Of a DNA stretch of 64,000 nt, positions 9,719 to 20,312 are shown piece after piece. The notes under the pieces were generated by a model. It ran no database searches, was not told the DNA's origin, and saw only the letters and a program-made list of their open reading frames with translations. Source of the stretch: Breoghania corrubedonensis (GTDB lineage Bacteria; Pseudomonadota; Alphaproteobacteria; Rhizobiales; Stappiaceae); assembly GCF_003053845.1 (NCBI RefSeq), contig NZ_QAYG01000011.1, forward strand, positions 114,019 to 178,018, read 5' to 3'. The position numbers and the translations under genes are program-made. Each line of letters begins with the position of its first letter. The stretch's first letter is position 1.

Positions 9719-9750
9719 TTGTCGATCAGGCGTCTTCGTCTGATCGACAA
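9719..9750 (+). terminator. Intercistronic hairpin between dctP and dctQ
   Basis: TTGTCGATCAG (9719-9729) and CTGATCGACAA (9740-9750) form a perfect 11-bp stem with a 10-nt loop. It sits 24 bp past the dctP stop and 41 bp before dctQ, with no T-run. It is probably an mRNA-stabilising or partial-termination element that raises binding-protein output over permease. Confidence 0.55.
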
Positions 9751-9791
9751 AGGCAACGCCAGACAGCCACTGCGCTTCAGGAGGTCTCTCG

Positions 9792-10340
9792 ATGGCTCGC
9801 AAGACGCTCATTTTGCTGCGCCGGTTAAACAGGATCATCGCAATCCTGGTCGGCCTCATGTTCCTGGTCTGCGCGGGAACGGTGTTGCTCGATATCGTCT
9901 TGCGAAAATTGGGGGCCTCCTTCGGCGGAACCGATGAAATCACCGGCTACGTCATGGCGATAGCCAGCGCCTGGGGCATGGGCTTCGCGATGCTTGAGCT
10001 GGCCCATGTCCGCATCGACGTTCTGCGCGCTCAGGTCAACCAGCTCGGGCGCAGCATCTTCGACCTGCTGTCCATGCTGGTCCTGTCCGGCACGATCACG
10101 GTCATCGCCATGGGATGCTGGCCGGTTGTGGCGCGCTCGATCGCCAATGGGTCGCATGCCAACACACCGCTGGAGACACCGCTGGCCCTCGTGCAGGTGC
10201 CGTGGCTGGCCGGCTGGATCTGGTTCGCCTGCATGGCCTGGGCGACCTTCGTCGCCGCATTCGTGCTGGTTCTGCAGGGCCGGTTTGAAGAATCCGAATT
10301 CGCGATCGGCGCGTTCGCCGAACAGGAGGCCATGCCATGA
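9792..10340 (+). CDS. dctQ: TRAP transporter small permease, DctQ family
   Basis: This 182-residue membrane protein has four hydrophobic segments and the DctQ-type TDEITGYVMAIASAWGMGFAMLELAHVRIDVL region. AGGAGG lies about 8 nt before its ATG. Its stop overlaps the dctM start by 4 bp, so translation is coupled. It pairs with DctM to form the Na+-driven permease in the inner membrane. Confidence 0.88.
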   Translation: MARKTLILLRRLNRIIAILVGLMFLVCAGTVLLDIVLRKLGASFGGTDEITGYVMAIASAWGMGFAMLELAHVRIDVLRAQVNQLGRSIFDLLSMLVLSGTITVIAMGCWPVVARSIANGSHANTPLETPLALVQVPWLAGWIWFACMAWATFVAAFVLVLQGRFEESEFAIGAFAEQEAMP

Positions 10341-11620
10341 TCGCGTCCGTCGCTGCCGGCTTGCTTGGCCTTCTGTGTCTGTCGATACCGGTCGGGATCG
10401 TGCTGTTCATCCTCGGTTTCGGCATCGACGCCTTCTTCAGCCCGTTTCCACTGATCCGGGGTCTGGGCAACCTCGTCTGGTCATCGTCCAACAGCGCGAC
10501 CCTGATCGCCATTCCGTTCTTTGTGCTGCTGGGCGAGATCCTGGTTCGAAGCGGATTGGCAGCGCGCACCTATACTGCGCTCGACCGATGGGTGTCCTGG
10601 CTTCCCGGCGGGCTGGTCCATGCCAACATCGCGACCGCGACCATGTTCTCCGCGACGTCCGGGTCCTCGGTCGCCACGGCCGCCACGGTGGCGACCGTGG
10701 CCATGCCGCAGGCCGAAAAACTCGGCTATGACCAGAAGCTGTTTTCCGGGGCGATCGCCGCCGGCGGCACCCTCGGCATCATGATCCCGCCCTCGATCAA
10801 CCTGATCGTCTACGGCTTCCTGACGCAGACATCGATCCCGCAACTGTTCGTGGCGGGGCTGGTGCCCGGCGTCCTGCTGGCGCTCAGCTTTGTTCTTGTC
10901 GTCGGTATCATCTGTTCCATCAGGCCGGACCTGGGGGGCGAACGACGCGTCTTCCCGTTCGGGCAGATGATGCGGGCGCTTGGCGATCTGCTGCCGATCA
11001 TCCTGCTTTTCACGCTCATCATCGGATCGATCTACAAGGGCTGGGCGACGCCCACGGAAGCCGCATCGGTCGGCGTCGGCGGCGCCATCGCGATCGCCGC
11101 GATGTTCGGCGGCATCAACGCGCGGATGGTGAGCGATGCCCTCATTGGCACGGTCAAGATCACGGCCATGATCATGCTCGTCGTGATCGGTGCGTCGTTT
11201 CTCAACTTCACGCTCTCGGCCGCCGGCATGGGGCAGGAGCTGCGCGACTTCCTCGAGGGGCTGGGCTTCAGCCCGCTGATGACCATTCTCGTGATCATCG
11301 CGATGTACGTCATCCTCGGCTTCTTCATCGAGACGCTGTCGCTGATGGTCGTGACCATTCCCATCGTCGTGCCGCTTGTCGTGAAGCTCGGCTACGACCC
11401 GATCTGGTTCGGCATCCTGATGATCGTGCTGATCGAAATGGCGCTGATCACGCCGCCGGTGGGGCTCAACCTCTATGTGGTCCAGGGCGCGCGCAAGAGC
11501 GGCAAGATGAGCGATGTCATGCTCGGCACGATCCCGTTCGTGATCGCGATGTCCCTGATGATCGTCGCTCTGGTCGCGTTTCCCGAGATTGCGCTCTATC
11601 TGCCGCAAGCTCTCGAATAG
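10337..11620 (+). CDS. dctM: TRAP transporter large permease, DctM family
   Basis: This 427-residue polytopic protein is typical of DctM. It has repeated hydrophobic helices and the conserved substrate-pathway segments ATSGSSVATAATVATVAMPQA and GTLGIMIPPSINLIVYG. It overlaps dctQ by the ATGA junction. It carries the transported solute across the inner membrane with a Na+ gradient. Substrate (5-oxoproline or a related dicarboxylic/cyclic acid) is inferred from the operon. Confidence 0.93.
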   Translation: MIASVAAGLLGLLCLSIPVGIVLFILGFGIDAFFSPFPLIRGLGNLVWSSSNSATLIAIPFFVLLGEILVRSGLAARTYTALDRWVSWLPGGLVHANIATATMFSATSGSSVATAATVATVAMPQAEKLGYDQKLFSGAIAAGGTLGIMIPPSINLIVYGFLTQTSIPQLFVAGLVPGVLLALSFVLVVGIICSIRPDLGGERRVFPFGQMMRALGDLLPIILLFTLIIGSIYKGWATPTEAASVGVGGAIAIAAMFGGINARMVSDALIGTVKITAMIMLVVIGASFLNFTLSAAGMGQELRDFLEGLGFSPLMTILVIIAMYVILGFFIETLSLMVVTIPIVVPLVVKLGYDPIWFGILMIVLIEMALITPPVGLNLYVVQGARKSGKMSDVMLGTIPFVIAMSLMIVALVAFPEIALYLPQALE

Positions 11621-11698
11621 CGCGTCATCGATATCCGTTTTGAAACTTGATACGCGGCGGGCGCAGTCAGGCCCCGCCGGCGAGGGGAGGCTGTTGCC

Positions 11699-14600
11699 AT
11701 GTCAGCGCTCAAGGATGATGCGCGCGCCGAAGTCGGAAAATGGGATTTCTGGATCGATCGGGGCGGCACGTTTACCGATATCGTCGGCCGCACGCCGCAA
11801 GGCGAGTTGAAGCCGCACAAGCTGTTGTCGGAAAACCCGGAAGCCTACCGCGATGCGGCCGTTCAGGGCATCCGCAACCTGATGGGCATTGCCGCCGACC
11901 AGCCCATCCCCTCAGACCGGATCGCGACCGTGAAGATGGGCACGACGGTGGCCACCAACGCGCTGCTGGAGCGCAAGGGCGACCGGGTTCTCCTGATCAC
12001 CAATCCGGGCTTCGCTGACGCGCTGGAAATCGGCTACCAGGCACGCCCGCGCCTGTTCGACCGGGAAATCCGCAAGCCGCAGCTTCTCTACGAGCGGGTC
12101 GAGGAAGTGGGCGGCCGTTTCCTGACCGACGGCAGCGAGGAGGAGCCCCTCGACGAGGCCCGCGCCCGCCGCGTGCTCATGGAAGCGCATGATGCCGGCA
12201 TCCGTTCGGTCGCGATCAATTTCATGCACGGCTACAAGTATCCGGACCATGAACGGCGCGTCGCCGGGATCGCGCGTGAAATCGGGTTTTCCCAGATTTC
12301 GCCGAGCCACGAGGTTTCCCCGCTGATCAAGTTCGTCGGGCGCGGCGACACGGCGGTTGTCGATGCCTATCTGTCGCCGATCCTGCGCCGCTATGTCGAA
12401 CAGGTCGCCGGCGAATTCGATACCGAAAACTCCGGCATGCGGCTGATGTTCATGATGTCGTCCGGCGGCCTGACGGCGGCGGACCGCTTCCATGGTCGCG
12501 ACGCGATCCTGTCGGGTCCCGCGGGCGGCATCGTCGGGGCGGTGGAGACCAGCCGGATTGCCGGATATGACCGGATCATCGGGTTCGACATGGGCGGAAC
12601 GTCCACCGACGTCGCTCACTATGCCGGTGATATCGAGAACGAGTACGAGACCGAGGTGGCGGGCGTGCGCATGCGCGCGCCGATGATGAAGATTCACACG
12701 GTCGCCGCCGGGGGCGGCTCGATCCTGAACTATGACGGATCGCGCTTCCGTGTCGGGCCCCAATCGGCGGGCGCCAATCCCGGTCCCGCGAGCTACCGGC
12801 GCGGCGGGCCGCTGTCGGTGACCGATGCCAACGTGATGCTCGGCAAGTTGATGCCGCGGCATTTTCCCGCCGTCTTCGGCCCGCACCAGAACGAGCCGCT
12901 GGATGGGGATGTGGTGCGCCGCAAATTCTCCGAAATCGCGCAAGAGAGCGGCGCCGGGACACCCGAGGAGGTGGCCGAGGGCTTTCTCAGGATCGCCGTG
13001 GAGAACATGGCGAACGCGGTCAAGAAGATCTCCGTCCAGCGCGGCTATGACGTGACGCGCTACGCGCTCACGTGCTTTGGCGGGGCGGGGGGACAGCATG
13101 CCTGTCAGGTCGCCGATGTTCTTGGCATCAGAACGATCCTCATCCACCCCTTCGCCGGTATCCTGTCGGCCTACGGCATGGGGCTGGCCGATATCAAGGC
13201 CGGCCGCCAGACGAGCGTGGAGCGGCCGCTGGCCGCGGATGTGGTGAGCGAGCTTCAGAACACAAGCACGACGGTCGGTACGCAATTGAGGGACGATCTG
13301 GTCGGGCAGGGCGTGCCGGCCGGCGCCGTCGGGCTTCGCACCAATCTGCACCTTCGCTACGTTGGCACCGATACCGCCATCGAGGTGCCTTGCGGCGATA
13401 TCGAGACGATGACCGCCCGTTTCGAGCGCATTCACAAGGAGCGTTTCGGCTTCCTGATGCCCGACACCGCGCTCATGATCGAAATGCTCGACGTGGAAGC
13501 AAGCGGCGGCGGCGCCGGGGAGGTCGAGACCCCGGCAAGGGTCGTGACCAGTGCTCCCATGCCTCTTGAACAGGCGCGGTTCTTCTCCGGTGGCAGGTGG
13601 CAGGACGCGCAGGTCTATCGGCGCAATCGGCTGAAGCCGGGTTACAAGCTGCGCGGCCCGGCGATCATCCTTGAGGATATCGGCACGATCGTCGTGGAGC
13701 CGGGTTGGCAGGCGTCGGTCAACGAGTATTCGCATATCGTGCTGAAGCGGTTCGACCACGCATCGCAGGCGCAGGTGGTCTCAAAAGAAGCCGATCCGGT
13801 GATGCTGGAGATCTTCAACAACCTCTTCATGTCGATTGCCGAGCAGATGGGCGTGCGCCTGCAGAACACGGCGCGCTCGACCAACATCAAGGAACGGCTC
13901 GATTTCTCCTGCGCGGTCTTCGATCACGACGGGGAGCTGATCGCCAACGCGCCGCATACCCCGGTTCATCTGGGCTCCATGGATCGCTCGGTGAAGAGCG
14001 TCATGGCCGCCCATCCGGACATGCGGCCCGGCGACGTGTTCGTCACCAACGCGCCCTATAACGGCGGCACCCACCTGCCGGACATCACCGTGGTGACGCC
14101 CGTCTTCCTCGATGACGGCGCCGAAAGCGGAGAGCGGCCGATCTTCTATGTCGCCTCGCGCGGGCACCATGCCGATGTCGGGGGCATCGCGCCCGGCTCG
14201 ATGACGCCGCTGGCGACCACCATCGAGCAGGAGGGCGTCATCATCGACAATCTCAAGCTCGTTGCCCATGGCCGCTTTCTCGACAACGAGATCCGCTCCG
14301 TGCTGAACGATGGCAGCTACCCCTGCCGCAATCCCGATCAGAATGTCGCCGATCTCAAGGCGCAGGTCGCGGCCAATGAAAAGGGCGCGAAGGAGCTTCT
14401 GTCCATGGTCGCGACCTTCGGCAAGGACGTGGTCGAAGCCTATATGGGCCACGTGCGCGACTATGCGGAGGAATGCGTCCGGCGCGTCATCGGCGGTCTG
14501 AGGGACGGGAGCGCGGATGTCTGGTTCGATCAGGGGTGCCGGATCTCGGTGAAGATCACCGTGGATCATGACAGCCGCTCCGCGACCGTCGATTTCAGCG

Positions 14601-15334
14601 GCACCAGCGAGCAGCAGCCGGACAATTTCAACGCGCCCGAACCCGTGACCCGGGCCGCCGTGCTCTATGCCTTCCGCTGCATGGTGGACGACGAGATCCC
14701 GATGAATGCCGGCTGCATGCGCCCGCTCGACATCGTCTTGCCGGAGAAATCCATGCTCACCCCGCGCTATCCGGCGGCGGTCGTCGCGGGCAATGTCGAG
14801 GTCAGCCAGGCGGTCACCGATTGCCTGTTCTCTGCCTTCGGCGCGATCGCCGGTGCGCAAGGCACGATGAACAACTTCAATTTCGGCGATGCGGAATACC
14901 AGTACTACGAGACGATCTGCGGCGGCGCGGGCGCCGGCCCCGGCTTCAACGGCGCCCATGCGGTCCACACCCACATGACCAACACCCGCCTGACGGATCC
15001 CGAAATCCTCGAGCAGCGCTACTCCGTGGTGCTGGAGAAATTCCAGATCCGCCGTGGAACGGGCGGCCAGGGCGAATGGACGGGCGGCGCGGGCGTGAGC
15101 CGTGCGGTCCGCTTCCTGAAGGCCATGGATGTGTCCTTCCTTTGCGGACGCCGCGAGGTGCCGCCCAAAGGGCTCGCGGGTGGAGGAGACGGCGCCGTCG
15201 GCCGCAATCTCAAGCGCGATGGCGCCGGCCAGATCATCGAGCTTCCCGGTCGCACGCAGATCACATGCGCGGCCAACGAAGCGGTGATCATCGAAACGCC
15301 GTCGGGCGGCGGCTACGGCCGTGTTTCCGGGTAA
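11699..15334 (+). CDS. 5-oxoprolinase (ATP-hydrolysing), fused HyuA-HyuB
   Basis: A 1211-residue single-chain enzyme with a HyuA-type ATPase half (residues about 15-690) and a HyuB-type half (about 700-1211). The HyuA half has an actin-fold phosphate loop in [11 protein letters not shown] near 19-29, [12 protein letters not shown] near 270, and [14 protein letters not shown] near 295. Single-chain forms of this length are typical of eukaryotic-type 5-oxoprolinase, which opens 5-oxo-L-proline to L-glutamate with ATP. Hydantoinases and acetone carboxylases share the fold, but the operon (D-glutamate cyclase, TRAP uptake, glutamate dehydrogenase) points to 5-oxoproline. Whether it accepts the D form is not readable from the sequence. 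Confidence 0.88.
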   Translation: MSALKDDARAEVGKWDFWIDRGGTFTDIVGRTPQGELKPHKLLSENPEAYRDAAVQGIRNLMGIAADQPIPSDRIATVKMGTTVATNALLERKGDRVLLITNPGFADALEIGYQARPRLFDREIRKPQLLYERVEEVGGRFLTDGSEEEPLDEARARRVLMEAHDAGIRSVAINFMHGYKYPDHERRVAGIAREIGFSQISPSHEVSPLIKFVGRGDTAVVDAYLSPILRRYVEQVAGEFDTENSGMRLMFMMSSGGLTAADRFHGRDAILSGPAGGIVGAVETSRIAGYDRIIGFDMGGTSTDVAHYAGDIENEYETEVAGVRMRAPMMKIHTVAAGGGSILNYDGSRFRVGPQSAGANPGPASYRRGGPLSVTDANVMLGKLMPRHFPAVFGPHQNEPLDGDVVRRKFSEIAQESGAGTPEEVAEGFLRIAVENMANAVKKISVQRGYDVTRYALTCFGGAGGQHACQVADVLGIRTILIHPFAGILSAYGMGLADIKAGRQTSVERPLAADVVSELQNTSTTVGTQLRDDLVGQGVPAGAVGLRTNLHLRYVGTDTAIEVPCGDIETMTARFERIHKERFGFLMPDTALMIEMLDVEASGGGAGEVETPARVVTSAPMPLEQARFFSGGRWQDAQVYRRNRLKPGYKLRGPAIILEDIGTIVVEPGWQASVNEYSHIVLKRFDHASQAQVVSKEADPVMLEIFNNLFMSIAEQMGVRLQNTARSTNIKERLDFSCAVFDHDGELIANAPHTPVHLGSMDRSVKSVMAAHPDMRPGDVFVTNAPYNGGTHLPDITVVTPVFLDDGAESGERPIFYVASRGHHADVGGIAPGSMTPLATTIEQEGVIIDNLKLVAHGRFLDNEIRSVLNDGSYPCRNPDQNVADLKAQVAANEKGAKELLSMVATFGKDVVEAYMGHVRDYAEECVRRVIGGLRDGSADVWFDQGCRISVKITVDHDSRSATVDFSGTSEQQPDNFNAPEPVTRAAVLYAFRCMVDDEIPMNAGCMRPLDIVLPEKSMLTPRYPAAVVAGNVEVSQAVTDCLFSAFGAIAGAQGTMNNFNFGDAEYQYYETICGGAGAGPGFNGAHAVHTHMTNTRLTDPEILEQRYSVVLEKFQIRRGTGGQGEWTGGAGVSRAVRFLKAMDVSFLCGRREVPPKGLAGGGDGAVGRNLKRDGAGQIIELPGRTQITCAANEAVIIETPSGGGYGRVSG

Positions 15335-15388
15335 TCGCTCTCTTCCCTGAGTATCCCGATTGTCATTGCTTACAAGCAAGGCCTTGTC

Positions 15389-16828
15389 ATGAATAAGCAG
15401 TTTTCGAATTTGGCCGTGGATGCGCCGCGGTCGAACTTCCTGGAATCCGTTGACCGGTATTTCACCCACGCCCTGACGTTCCTCAACCTTCCGGACGGAT
15501 TGGCGGAGCGGATCACGGCCTGCAACTCCACCTACACCGTGCGCTTCGGCGTGCGCCTGCGCGGGCGGATGTATTCCTTCGTCGGCTGGCGCTCGGTGCA
15601 CAGCGAGCACCGCGAACCGGTCAAGGGCGGCATCCGCTTCTCGCCCGATGCGGATGCGGAGGAGGTGGAGGCGCTGGCCGCGCTGATGACGCTGAAATGC
15701 TCGCTGACCGATCTGCCCTTCGGCGGCTCCAAGGGCGCGCTGAAGATCAACCCTTCCGACTGGACGCAGCCGGAGCTGGAGCGCATCACCCGCCGCTTCA
15801 CCCAGGAACTGGCCAAACGCGGCCTGATCGGCCCCGGCGTCAACGTTCCGGCCCCGGACATGGGAACGGGCGAACGCGAAATGGCGTGGATGATGGACGA
15901 GTTCCGCCGCGCCAATCCCGCCGACGCCATCCATTCACGTGCCTGCGTGACCGGCAAGCCCCTGTCGAAAGGCGGTATTGCCGGGCGAACGGAGGCGACC
16001 GGACGCGGCGTCCAGTATGCGATCCACAGCTACCTACAGGATCCGCGCACGCCGGGCGTCCGCGGGCGGCGCGATCTTGGTGCCATGGACGTGGTGGTGC
16101 AGGGCTTCGGCAATGTGGGCTACCACGCCGCGAAGTTCCTGAGCGAGGAAGACGGCGCGAAGATCGTCGTCGTCGCCGAACGCGATGGCTACGTGACCAA
16201 CCCCGACGGACTGCCCGTCGAGGCGCTGAAGCAGCATCAGCTCGCCACGGGCAGTATTCTCGGTTTCGAGCACGCCACCAGTTTCGAAGGCGACATGCGC
16301 GGCATCGAGCGGCCTTGCGATATCCTGATCCCGGCGGCCATGGAAAACGCCATCCACGAAGGCAACGCGGAACGGATCGAGGCGGGGCTCGTCGTGGAGG
16401 CGGCCAATGGCCCGCTGAGCTTCGAGGCCGACCAGATGCTGGCCCGGCGCGGTATCGTCGTTCTGCCGGACCTCTACGTGAACGCCGGCGGTGTGGTGGT
16501 CAGCTATTTCGAATGGGTCCGCAACCTGACCCACATCCCCTTCGGTCTGATGGAGCGCCGCCGCCGCGAGCGCCGCAATCACACCATCGCCGATGCGCTG
16601 GAACAGATGACCGGCAAACCCTTTCCCGAGGACATGCGCGAGGGCTTTCTGGAAGGCGGTCGCGAGATCGATCTGGTGCGCTCGGGTCTGGAGGACGTCA
16701 TGCGCAGCACCTGGGCGCGCATTGGCGATCTGCTGGAAGCCCGGCCCGAGCTCAAGGACTACCGCACGGCGGCCTATGTCGCCTCGATCAGTGAGATCGC
16801 CGCGGCCTACGAGGCCATCGGCATCTGA
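15389..16828 (+). CDS. gdhA: NAD(P)-dependent glutamate dehydrogenase
   Basis: The 479-residue product carries the Glu/Leu/Phe/Val dehydrogenase signatures: substrate segment PVKGGIRFSP, catalytic-lysine region LPFGGSKGALK, and a Rossmann motif VVQGFGNVG near residue 235. It deaminates L-glutamate to 2-oxoglutarate and ammonium in the cytosol. It starts 54 bp after the oxoprolinase gene and so most likely ends the pathway by feeding glutamate carbon into the TCA cycle. Cofactor preference (NAD or NADP) cannot be decided by eye. Confidence 0.92.
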   Translation: MNKQFSNLAVDAPRSNFLESVDRYFTHALTFLNLPDGLAERITACNSTYTVRFGVRLRGRMYSFVGWRSVHSEHREPVKGGIRFSPDADAEEVEALAALMTLKCSLTDLPFGGSKGALKINPSDWTQPELERITRRFTQELAKRGLIGPGVNVPAPDMGTGEREMAWMMDEFRRANPADAIHSRACVTGKPLSKGGIAGRTEATGRGVQYAIHSYLQDPRTPGVRGRRDLGAMDVVVQGFGNVGYHAAKFLSEEDGAKIVVVAERDGYVTNPDGLPVEALKQHQLATGSILGFEHATSFEGDMRGIERPCDILIPAAMENAIHEGNAERIEAGLVVEAANGPLSFEADQMLARRGIVVLPDLYVNAGGVVVSYFEWVRNLTHIPFGLMERRRRERRNHTIADALEQMTGKPFPEDMREGFLEGGREIDLVRSGLEDVMRSTWARIGDLLEARPELKDYRTAAYVASISEIAAAYEAIGI

Positions 16829-16853
16829 TTGCCTGGCATATTGCGCCATGCGC

Positions 16854-16898
16854 GCCGGTGGCGGACCGAAGACATTTCAGACCGGCTCCGCCACCGGC
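16854..16898 (+). terminator. Hairpin after gdhA, candidate terminator
   Basis: GCCGGTGGCGGA (16854-16865) pairs perfectly with TCCGCCACCGGC (16887-16898), a 12-bp stem with a 21-nt loop, 25 bp past the gdhA stop. There is no T-run, so if it terminates it would be weak or protein-assisted. It separates the catabolic operon from the effector region. Confidence 0.5.
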
Positions 16899-16926
16899 AA
16901 TGACGTCCAGAAAATCCGCTCGCAAC

Positions 16927-16942
16927 TGTCTTAAATAACATA
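16927..16942 (+). promoter_or_regulatory. TGTSCC-N4-RGCAYA-like dyad upstream of effector A
   Basis: TGTCTTAAATAACATA, within CTGTCTTAAATAACATAGC, matches the element upstream of effector B at 16 of 20 positions over the wider window. It is a diverged member of the recurring 16-bp motif in this locus. It lies 198 nt before the effector A start, further away than the other copies. Confidence 0.35.
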
Positions 16943-16972
16943 GCAACTTCCTCTCTCACGAAGCATCTTCCA

Positions 16973-17050
16973 GGATGAAAAAATCGGCTGGGCGCTTTTC
17001 AGTTAAATTAAATAAATAATAGTATTATACTTAAAAACGTTTTTTCATCC
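16973..17050 (+). promoter_or_regulatory. AT-rich leader with 11-bp inverted repeat before effector A
   Basis: The 312-bp gap between gdhA and effector A is markedly AT-rich from about 16925 to 17125. It holds a perfect 11-bp inverted repeat, GGATGAAAAAA (16973-16983) and TTTTTTCATCC (17040-17050), spaced 56 bp apart. This probably contains the effector promoter and may be a silencer-bound or horizontally acquired segment. No promoter hexamers can be placed confidently. Confidence 0.35.
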
Positions 17051-17140
17051 GCATGAATATAACGCGCGATTACATTATTATTTCATGATATTTTGAAATT
17101 CGTCCGCCTGCTTGTCAAATGAATATGGATGGAGGCGGAT

Positions 17141-20100
17141 ATGTGCTTTATGAAACCGGGATTTTTACGCCCGAAGCCTGATTCAAATGTGAAACCTCAT
17201 ATTGATAGAAAATATTCTGATACACTAAAAAACAAAAATAACTTTAGGAAAGACGTTTCCAAAGATGTCTCTGTGACGCAGACGAAACTGAAGACTGCAA
17301 AAAATCAATTTAATCATTTCAACAGCAGTAAATATCCACCGGTTCGGGAATTTTCTGCATTAAAAGGCAAATTAATCCCGATCGAGGCCGCGACGGGTTC
17401 GGACGATGACATCGGCTTGAGCAAGCTTGATCCTTCCCAGGCAAAGCTGAAGCTCGCCCTTGTCGACAGCGGCATGGGGGGCGGCATGACGGCCGCGCTT
17501 CTGACGGGTGAAGTGCGGCAGCTCGGCTCGTATTACTGTCTGCCCATCGGCGACAAGCTGGGAAAGACAGCGGCCGCCTACACCGCCGCAATGGCGCTCT
17601 GGCCCTTGATCGCGCCCTTGACGAACGCACAGGGCGAGATCGACGGACACATCGCCGAACATGTGATCATCGCCTGCAACTCCGCCTCCGTCCGCAAGGA
17701 CGACGCCATCGCGCTCATGAAGGAGTTCTGTGCGGCCGTCGCAGAGGGCCGCTGCGATATCGATCTGAATGACGACTTGAGACGGAACGTCATCGATCTT
17801 CATGAAAAGATCGGGTCGCAAGACGGCTATCTGGAGAACAGGGTCCACGAGATCGTTTCCAGAACGGCGGAAGTCGGTGTCGAGAATGCCGTCAAGCTCC
17901 TCGAGCGCGATTCCTGCGCCTTCATTCGTGTGGACTCGACCAATGGCACGGTGAAGTCGGGCGCCTATCCCGACCGCATCGGCGATGCGATCAAGGCGAA
18001 GTTCCAGGTCGACGATGTGTCCAGGCAAAGCCTGACGCAGACCGTGCGCCAGGATGGTCAGGACTTCAAGATCAGCCATACGGTCTACACGTTCCAGGCG
18101 GGCGGTGAGGAAAAGACCGTCGTCGTGGAGAACCGCGGAAATCCGGCGTGGGTTCTCGACATCGAGGCCAACAGGGCTGACACGACCGGACCGGAACTCG
18201 TCAGGTCGTCGCAAGCCGCGAGCGCCCGTGCGCTGGAGGGCGCGCTGAGGCATTTCGGTGAGCAAGGTATTGATCTTTCGCAGGAAGTTCTGGGCAAGCT
18301 GGAAACCAACACGCCTGAAATCAGCATGCTCTGCTGCACGCACTACCCGGCAATGACGGAACACCTGAATAGCGCCTATGGCGAGGGCGTCACCTTCATC
18401 AACCAGGCCACGGTCGTGGAGGCGATGGCTGAGGAGATCGACCCGAACGCAACGAACCCGGACCGCGGGCCGCTCAACCTTGCGCTGACCATCGGCAGCC
18501 AGAATTACGGCGGCACGCCCGGCAATCTGAAGCCTTCGGTTCCCGATCCCGACGCAACCGCCGGCACCTTGCGCAAAGTCCTCGACACGACGCTGAAAGG
18601 CGCGCGCCAGGCGGGCGACAACCGCATACGGGATATCGGCGCGGTGAAAGTCTTCATGCAAGGCGATCCCGGCGAGCCGGAGGACGTGAACCCGAAGGAT
18701 ATATCGTCACTGTCGGCCAAGGGCGTTCGTCAGCAGCAATTCGAACTGATCCATGAATTCATCGGGCTTGCCATGGAGAAGGAGATCCTGGAGGAGCAGG
18801 GTCTCGTCAAGATGGACGACGGCACACTGCGCTTTGTCCGCGACAAGGAAAAGCCGAAACTCGACAAGAATCCTGAAGCCGGAAAGATCTACGAGAAGTT
18901 CCCCTCGCAGTTGAGCGAGAAGCTGGACGCCCTGGGCGATCTGGTGATCCAGGGCGAAGCGCGCGGGATGGACACGATCGGTCGGTTCAACGATCAGGGT
19001 GCGCAGTTTCGGGCGGCGGTTTCACAGATCATCGCGGTCAGGCAGAACAATGCGAACCCCGAGAATGCGATACAGCGTGTCGGCGTGCTCACGGGTTTCA
19101 CCGTGGTCGACAACGAAAGCGGCGAGCGGATCGAAGGCGAGAACGACGGGCCTCCGGGAGCCGCGATCATCGCCCGCACCCTGCTGAAGCAGGGTCTGCC
19201 GGTGACCATGGTCACCGACAGGTCGAACGAGGCGGCGCTCGTCTCTGCCCTTGTCGGTGCGGGCCTGGCGACGGTGACGGAGGCAAGCTCCGGAATTCCC
19301 GCCAATCTTCGCACCCTCGATACTCTCGATATCGTGCCGGAATTCGCCGACGGTCAGCTTGCGTTCGAAGTGCCCGATTTCAACAACCGGGACATTCGCC
19401 CCGACGACCACGGCCCGCGGATGCGCGAGAAGGGGCGCGAAGCCGTCCGGGCATCGGTCGAGAACCTCAAGGGCTCCAACGTCCAGACGATGATCAGCAT
19501 CGAACGGCCCAGCCCCACTGAGGCTGGTGGTAACCTGGTCAGCATGCGCGGCTTAAGCGTGGAAGCCTTCAATCTGGACATGAGCCTCTGTCTTGGCGAT
19601 GAGGAAAGCGGGTTTGGCCCCGTGTCCATTGCGATCGGCGATGGCGGCAACGAACTGGGCACCGGCGGCGTTCAGCCTCATGTCCAGAATGCGCGCGGCG
19701 CAAACCTCAAGCCGTTCGTCGCGCGCGGCGATTACATCGGCGCAAAGCGGAGCCTCGCCACCGATGTGATGATCCTCGGCGGCGTTTCGAACAATGCCGG
19801 CGTCGCTCTGTCGATGGCGATCGATGCCGCCATGCAGGACGATCCCGAGAGCTGGGACGCCGACACATGGACCGCGGACGAGACCACGGAAAACCGGCTC
19901 CATTCGACAATCGCAGCCTACAACAATACCATCAGCCATATGGTCGGGGATGTGTATCATGTCGAAGGTGAAGGCGGTGAAATACAGGAACGCGGCATGT
20001 CGGTTGACGGCGTGAACAAGGAAAACCTGAATGCAGTCGACGGCCGCCGGATGGGATTTTTCGAGGAATCCCTGCGGAGATGGCAGCAGAGCAACGGCAA

Positions 20101-20290
20101 TTTGCCGCTTGGAATTGGACCGGATTACACAACCGAATTTCGTTTTGCGGGCAGCCCGCGCGACACCTCGCACAATGACGCTTTCCTGCACTATGTGAAC
20201 GTCTTCGCTCCGGTGCCGGTTGATGACCCGTTGTCTCCCAATAGGATCATCAAGGCCGGCAGCCTGTTCTCTTCGACCAAGCTTGATTGA
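17141..20290 (+). CDS. Candidate T3SS effector A: glutamate racemase - D-glutamate cyclase fusion
   Basis: The start is ATG 17141, preceded by GGAGG with 5-nt spacing; the in-frame ATG at 17129 overlaps that site. The 1049-residue product starts with about 100 polar, disordered residues. A racemase-like domain follows: DSGMGGG at 109, ACNSAS with Cys179, a GTVKSGAYP segment near 270, and CCTHYP with Cys399 and His401. These are the Asp, two catalytic Cys and His positions of MurI-type glutamate racemases. From about 590 it is a DUF4392 domain, the C-terminal half of mammalian D-glutamate cyclase: GENDGPPGA near 666, ISIERP near 786, IGDGGNELGTGG near 832, GVSNNAG near 881. Two CesT-like chaperone genes follow directly, and a type III system is nearby. 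Predicted activity is L-Glu to D-Glu to 5-oxo-D-proline; export is inferred. Confidence 0.8.
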   Translation: MCFMKPGFLRPKPDSNVKPHIDRKYSDTLKNKNNFRKDVSKDVSVTQTKLKTAKNQFNHFNSSKYPPVREFSALKGKLIPIEAATGSDDDIGLSKLDPSQAKLKLALVDSGMGGGMTAALLTGEVRQLGSYYCLPIGDKLGKTAAAYTAAMALWPLIAPLTNAQGEIDGHIAEHVIIACNSASVRKDDAIALMKEFCAAVAEGRCDIDLNDDLRRNVIDLHEKIGSQDGYLENRVHEIVSRTAEVGVENAVKLLERDSCAFIRVDSTNGTVKSGAYPDRIGDAIKAKFQVDDVSRQSLTQTVRQDGQDFKISHTVYTFQAGGEEKTVVVENRGNPAWVLDIEANRADTTGPELVRSSQAASARALEGALRHFGEQGIDLSQEVLGKLETNTPEISMLCCTHYPAMTEHLNSAYGEGVTFINQATVVEAMAEEIDPNATNPDRGPLNLALTIGSQNYGGTPGNLKPSVPDPDATAGTLRKVLDTTLKGARQAGDNRIRDIGAVKVFMQGDPGEPEDVNPKDISSLSAKGVRQQQFELIHEFIGLAMEKEILEEQGLVKMDDGTLRFVRDKEKPKLDKNPEAGKIYEKFPSQLSEKLDALGDLVIQGEARGMDTIGRFNDQGAQFRAAVSQIIAVRQNNANPENAIQRVGVLTGFTVVDNESGERIEGENDGPPGAAIIARTLLKQGLPVTMVTDRSNEAALVSALVGAGLATVTEASSGIPANLRTLDTLDIVPEFADGQLAFEVPDFNNRDIRPDDHGPRMREKGREAVRASVENLKGSNVQTMISIERPSPTEAGGNLVSMRGLSVEAFNLDMSLCLGDEESGFGPVSIAIGDGGNELGTGGVQPHVQNARGANLKPFVARGDYIGAKRSLATDVMILGGVSNNAGVALSMAIDAAMQDDPESWDADTWTADETTENRLHSTIAAYNNTISHMVGDVYHVEGEGGEIQERGMSVDGVNKENLNAVDGRRMGFFEESLRRWQQSNGNLPLGIGPDYTTEFRFAGSPRDTSHNDAFLHYVNVFAPVPVDDPLSPNRIIKAGSLFSSTKLD

Positions 20291-20312
20291 TCCATTTTGA
20301 GAGAGGCACGCC

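Noticed and set aside
13781..15934. A 717-codon minus-strand open frame opposite the oxoprolinase and gdhA
   Set aside because: It spans two well-identified plus-strand genes and their gap, and has no domain character or ribosome-binding site.
17141..20290. Effectors A and B as ordinary cell-wall glutamate racemases (MurI)
   Set aside because: They are about four times longer than MurI, carry a second cyclase domain and disordered N-termini, are duplicated, and are each followed by two type III chaperone genes; none of this fits a housekeeping racemase.
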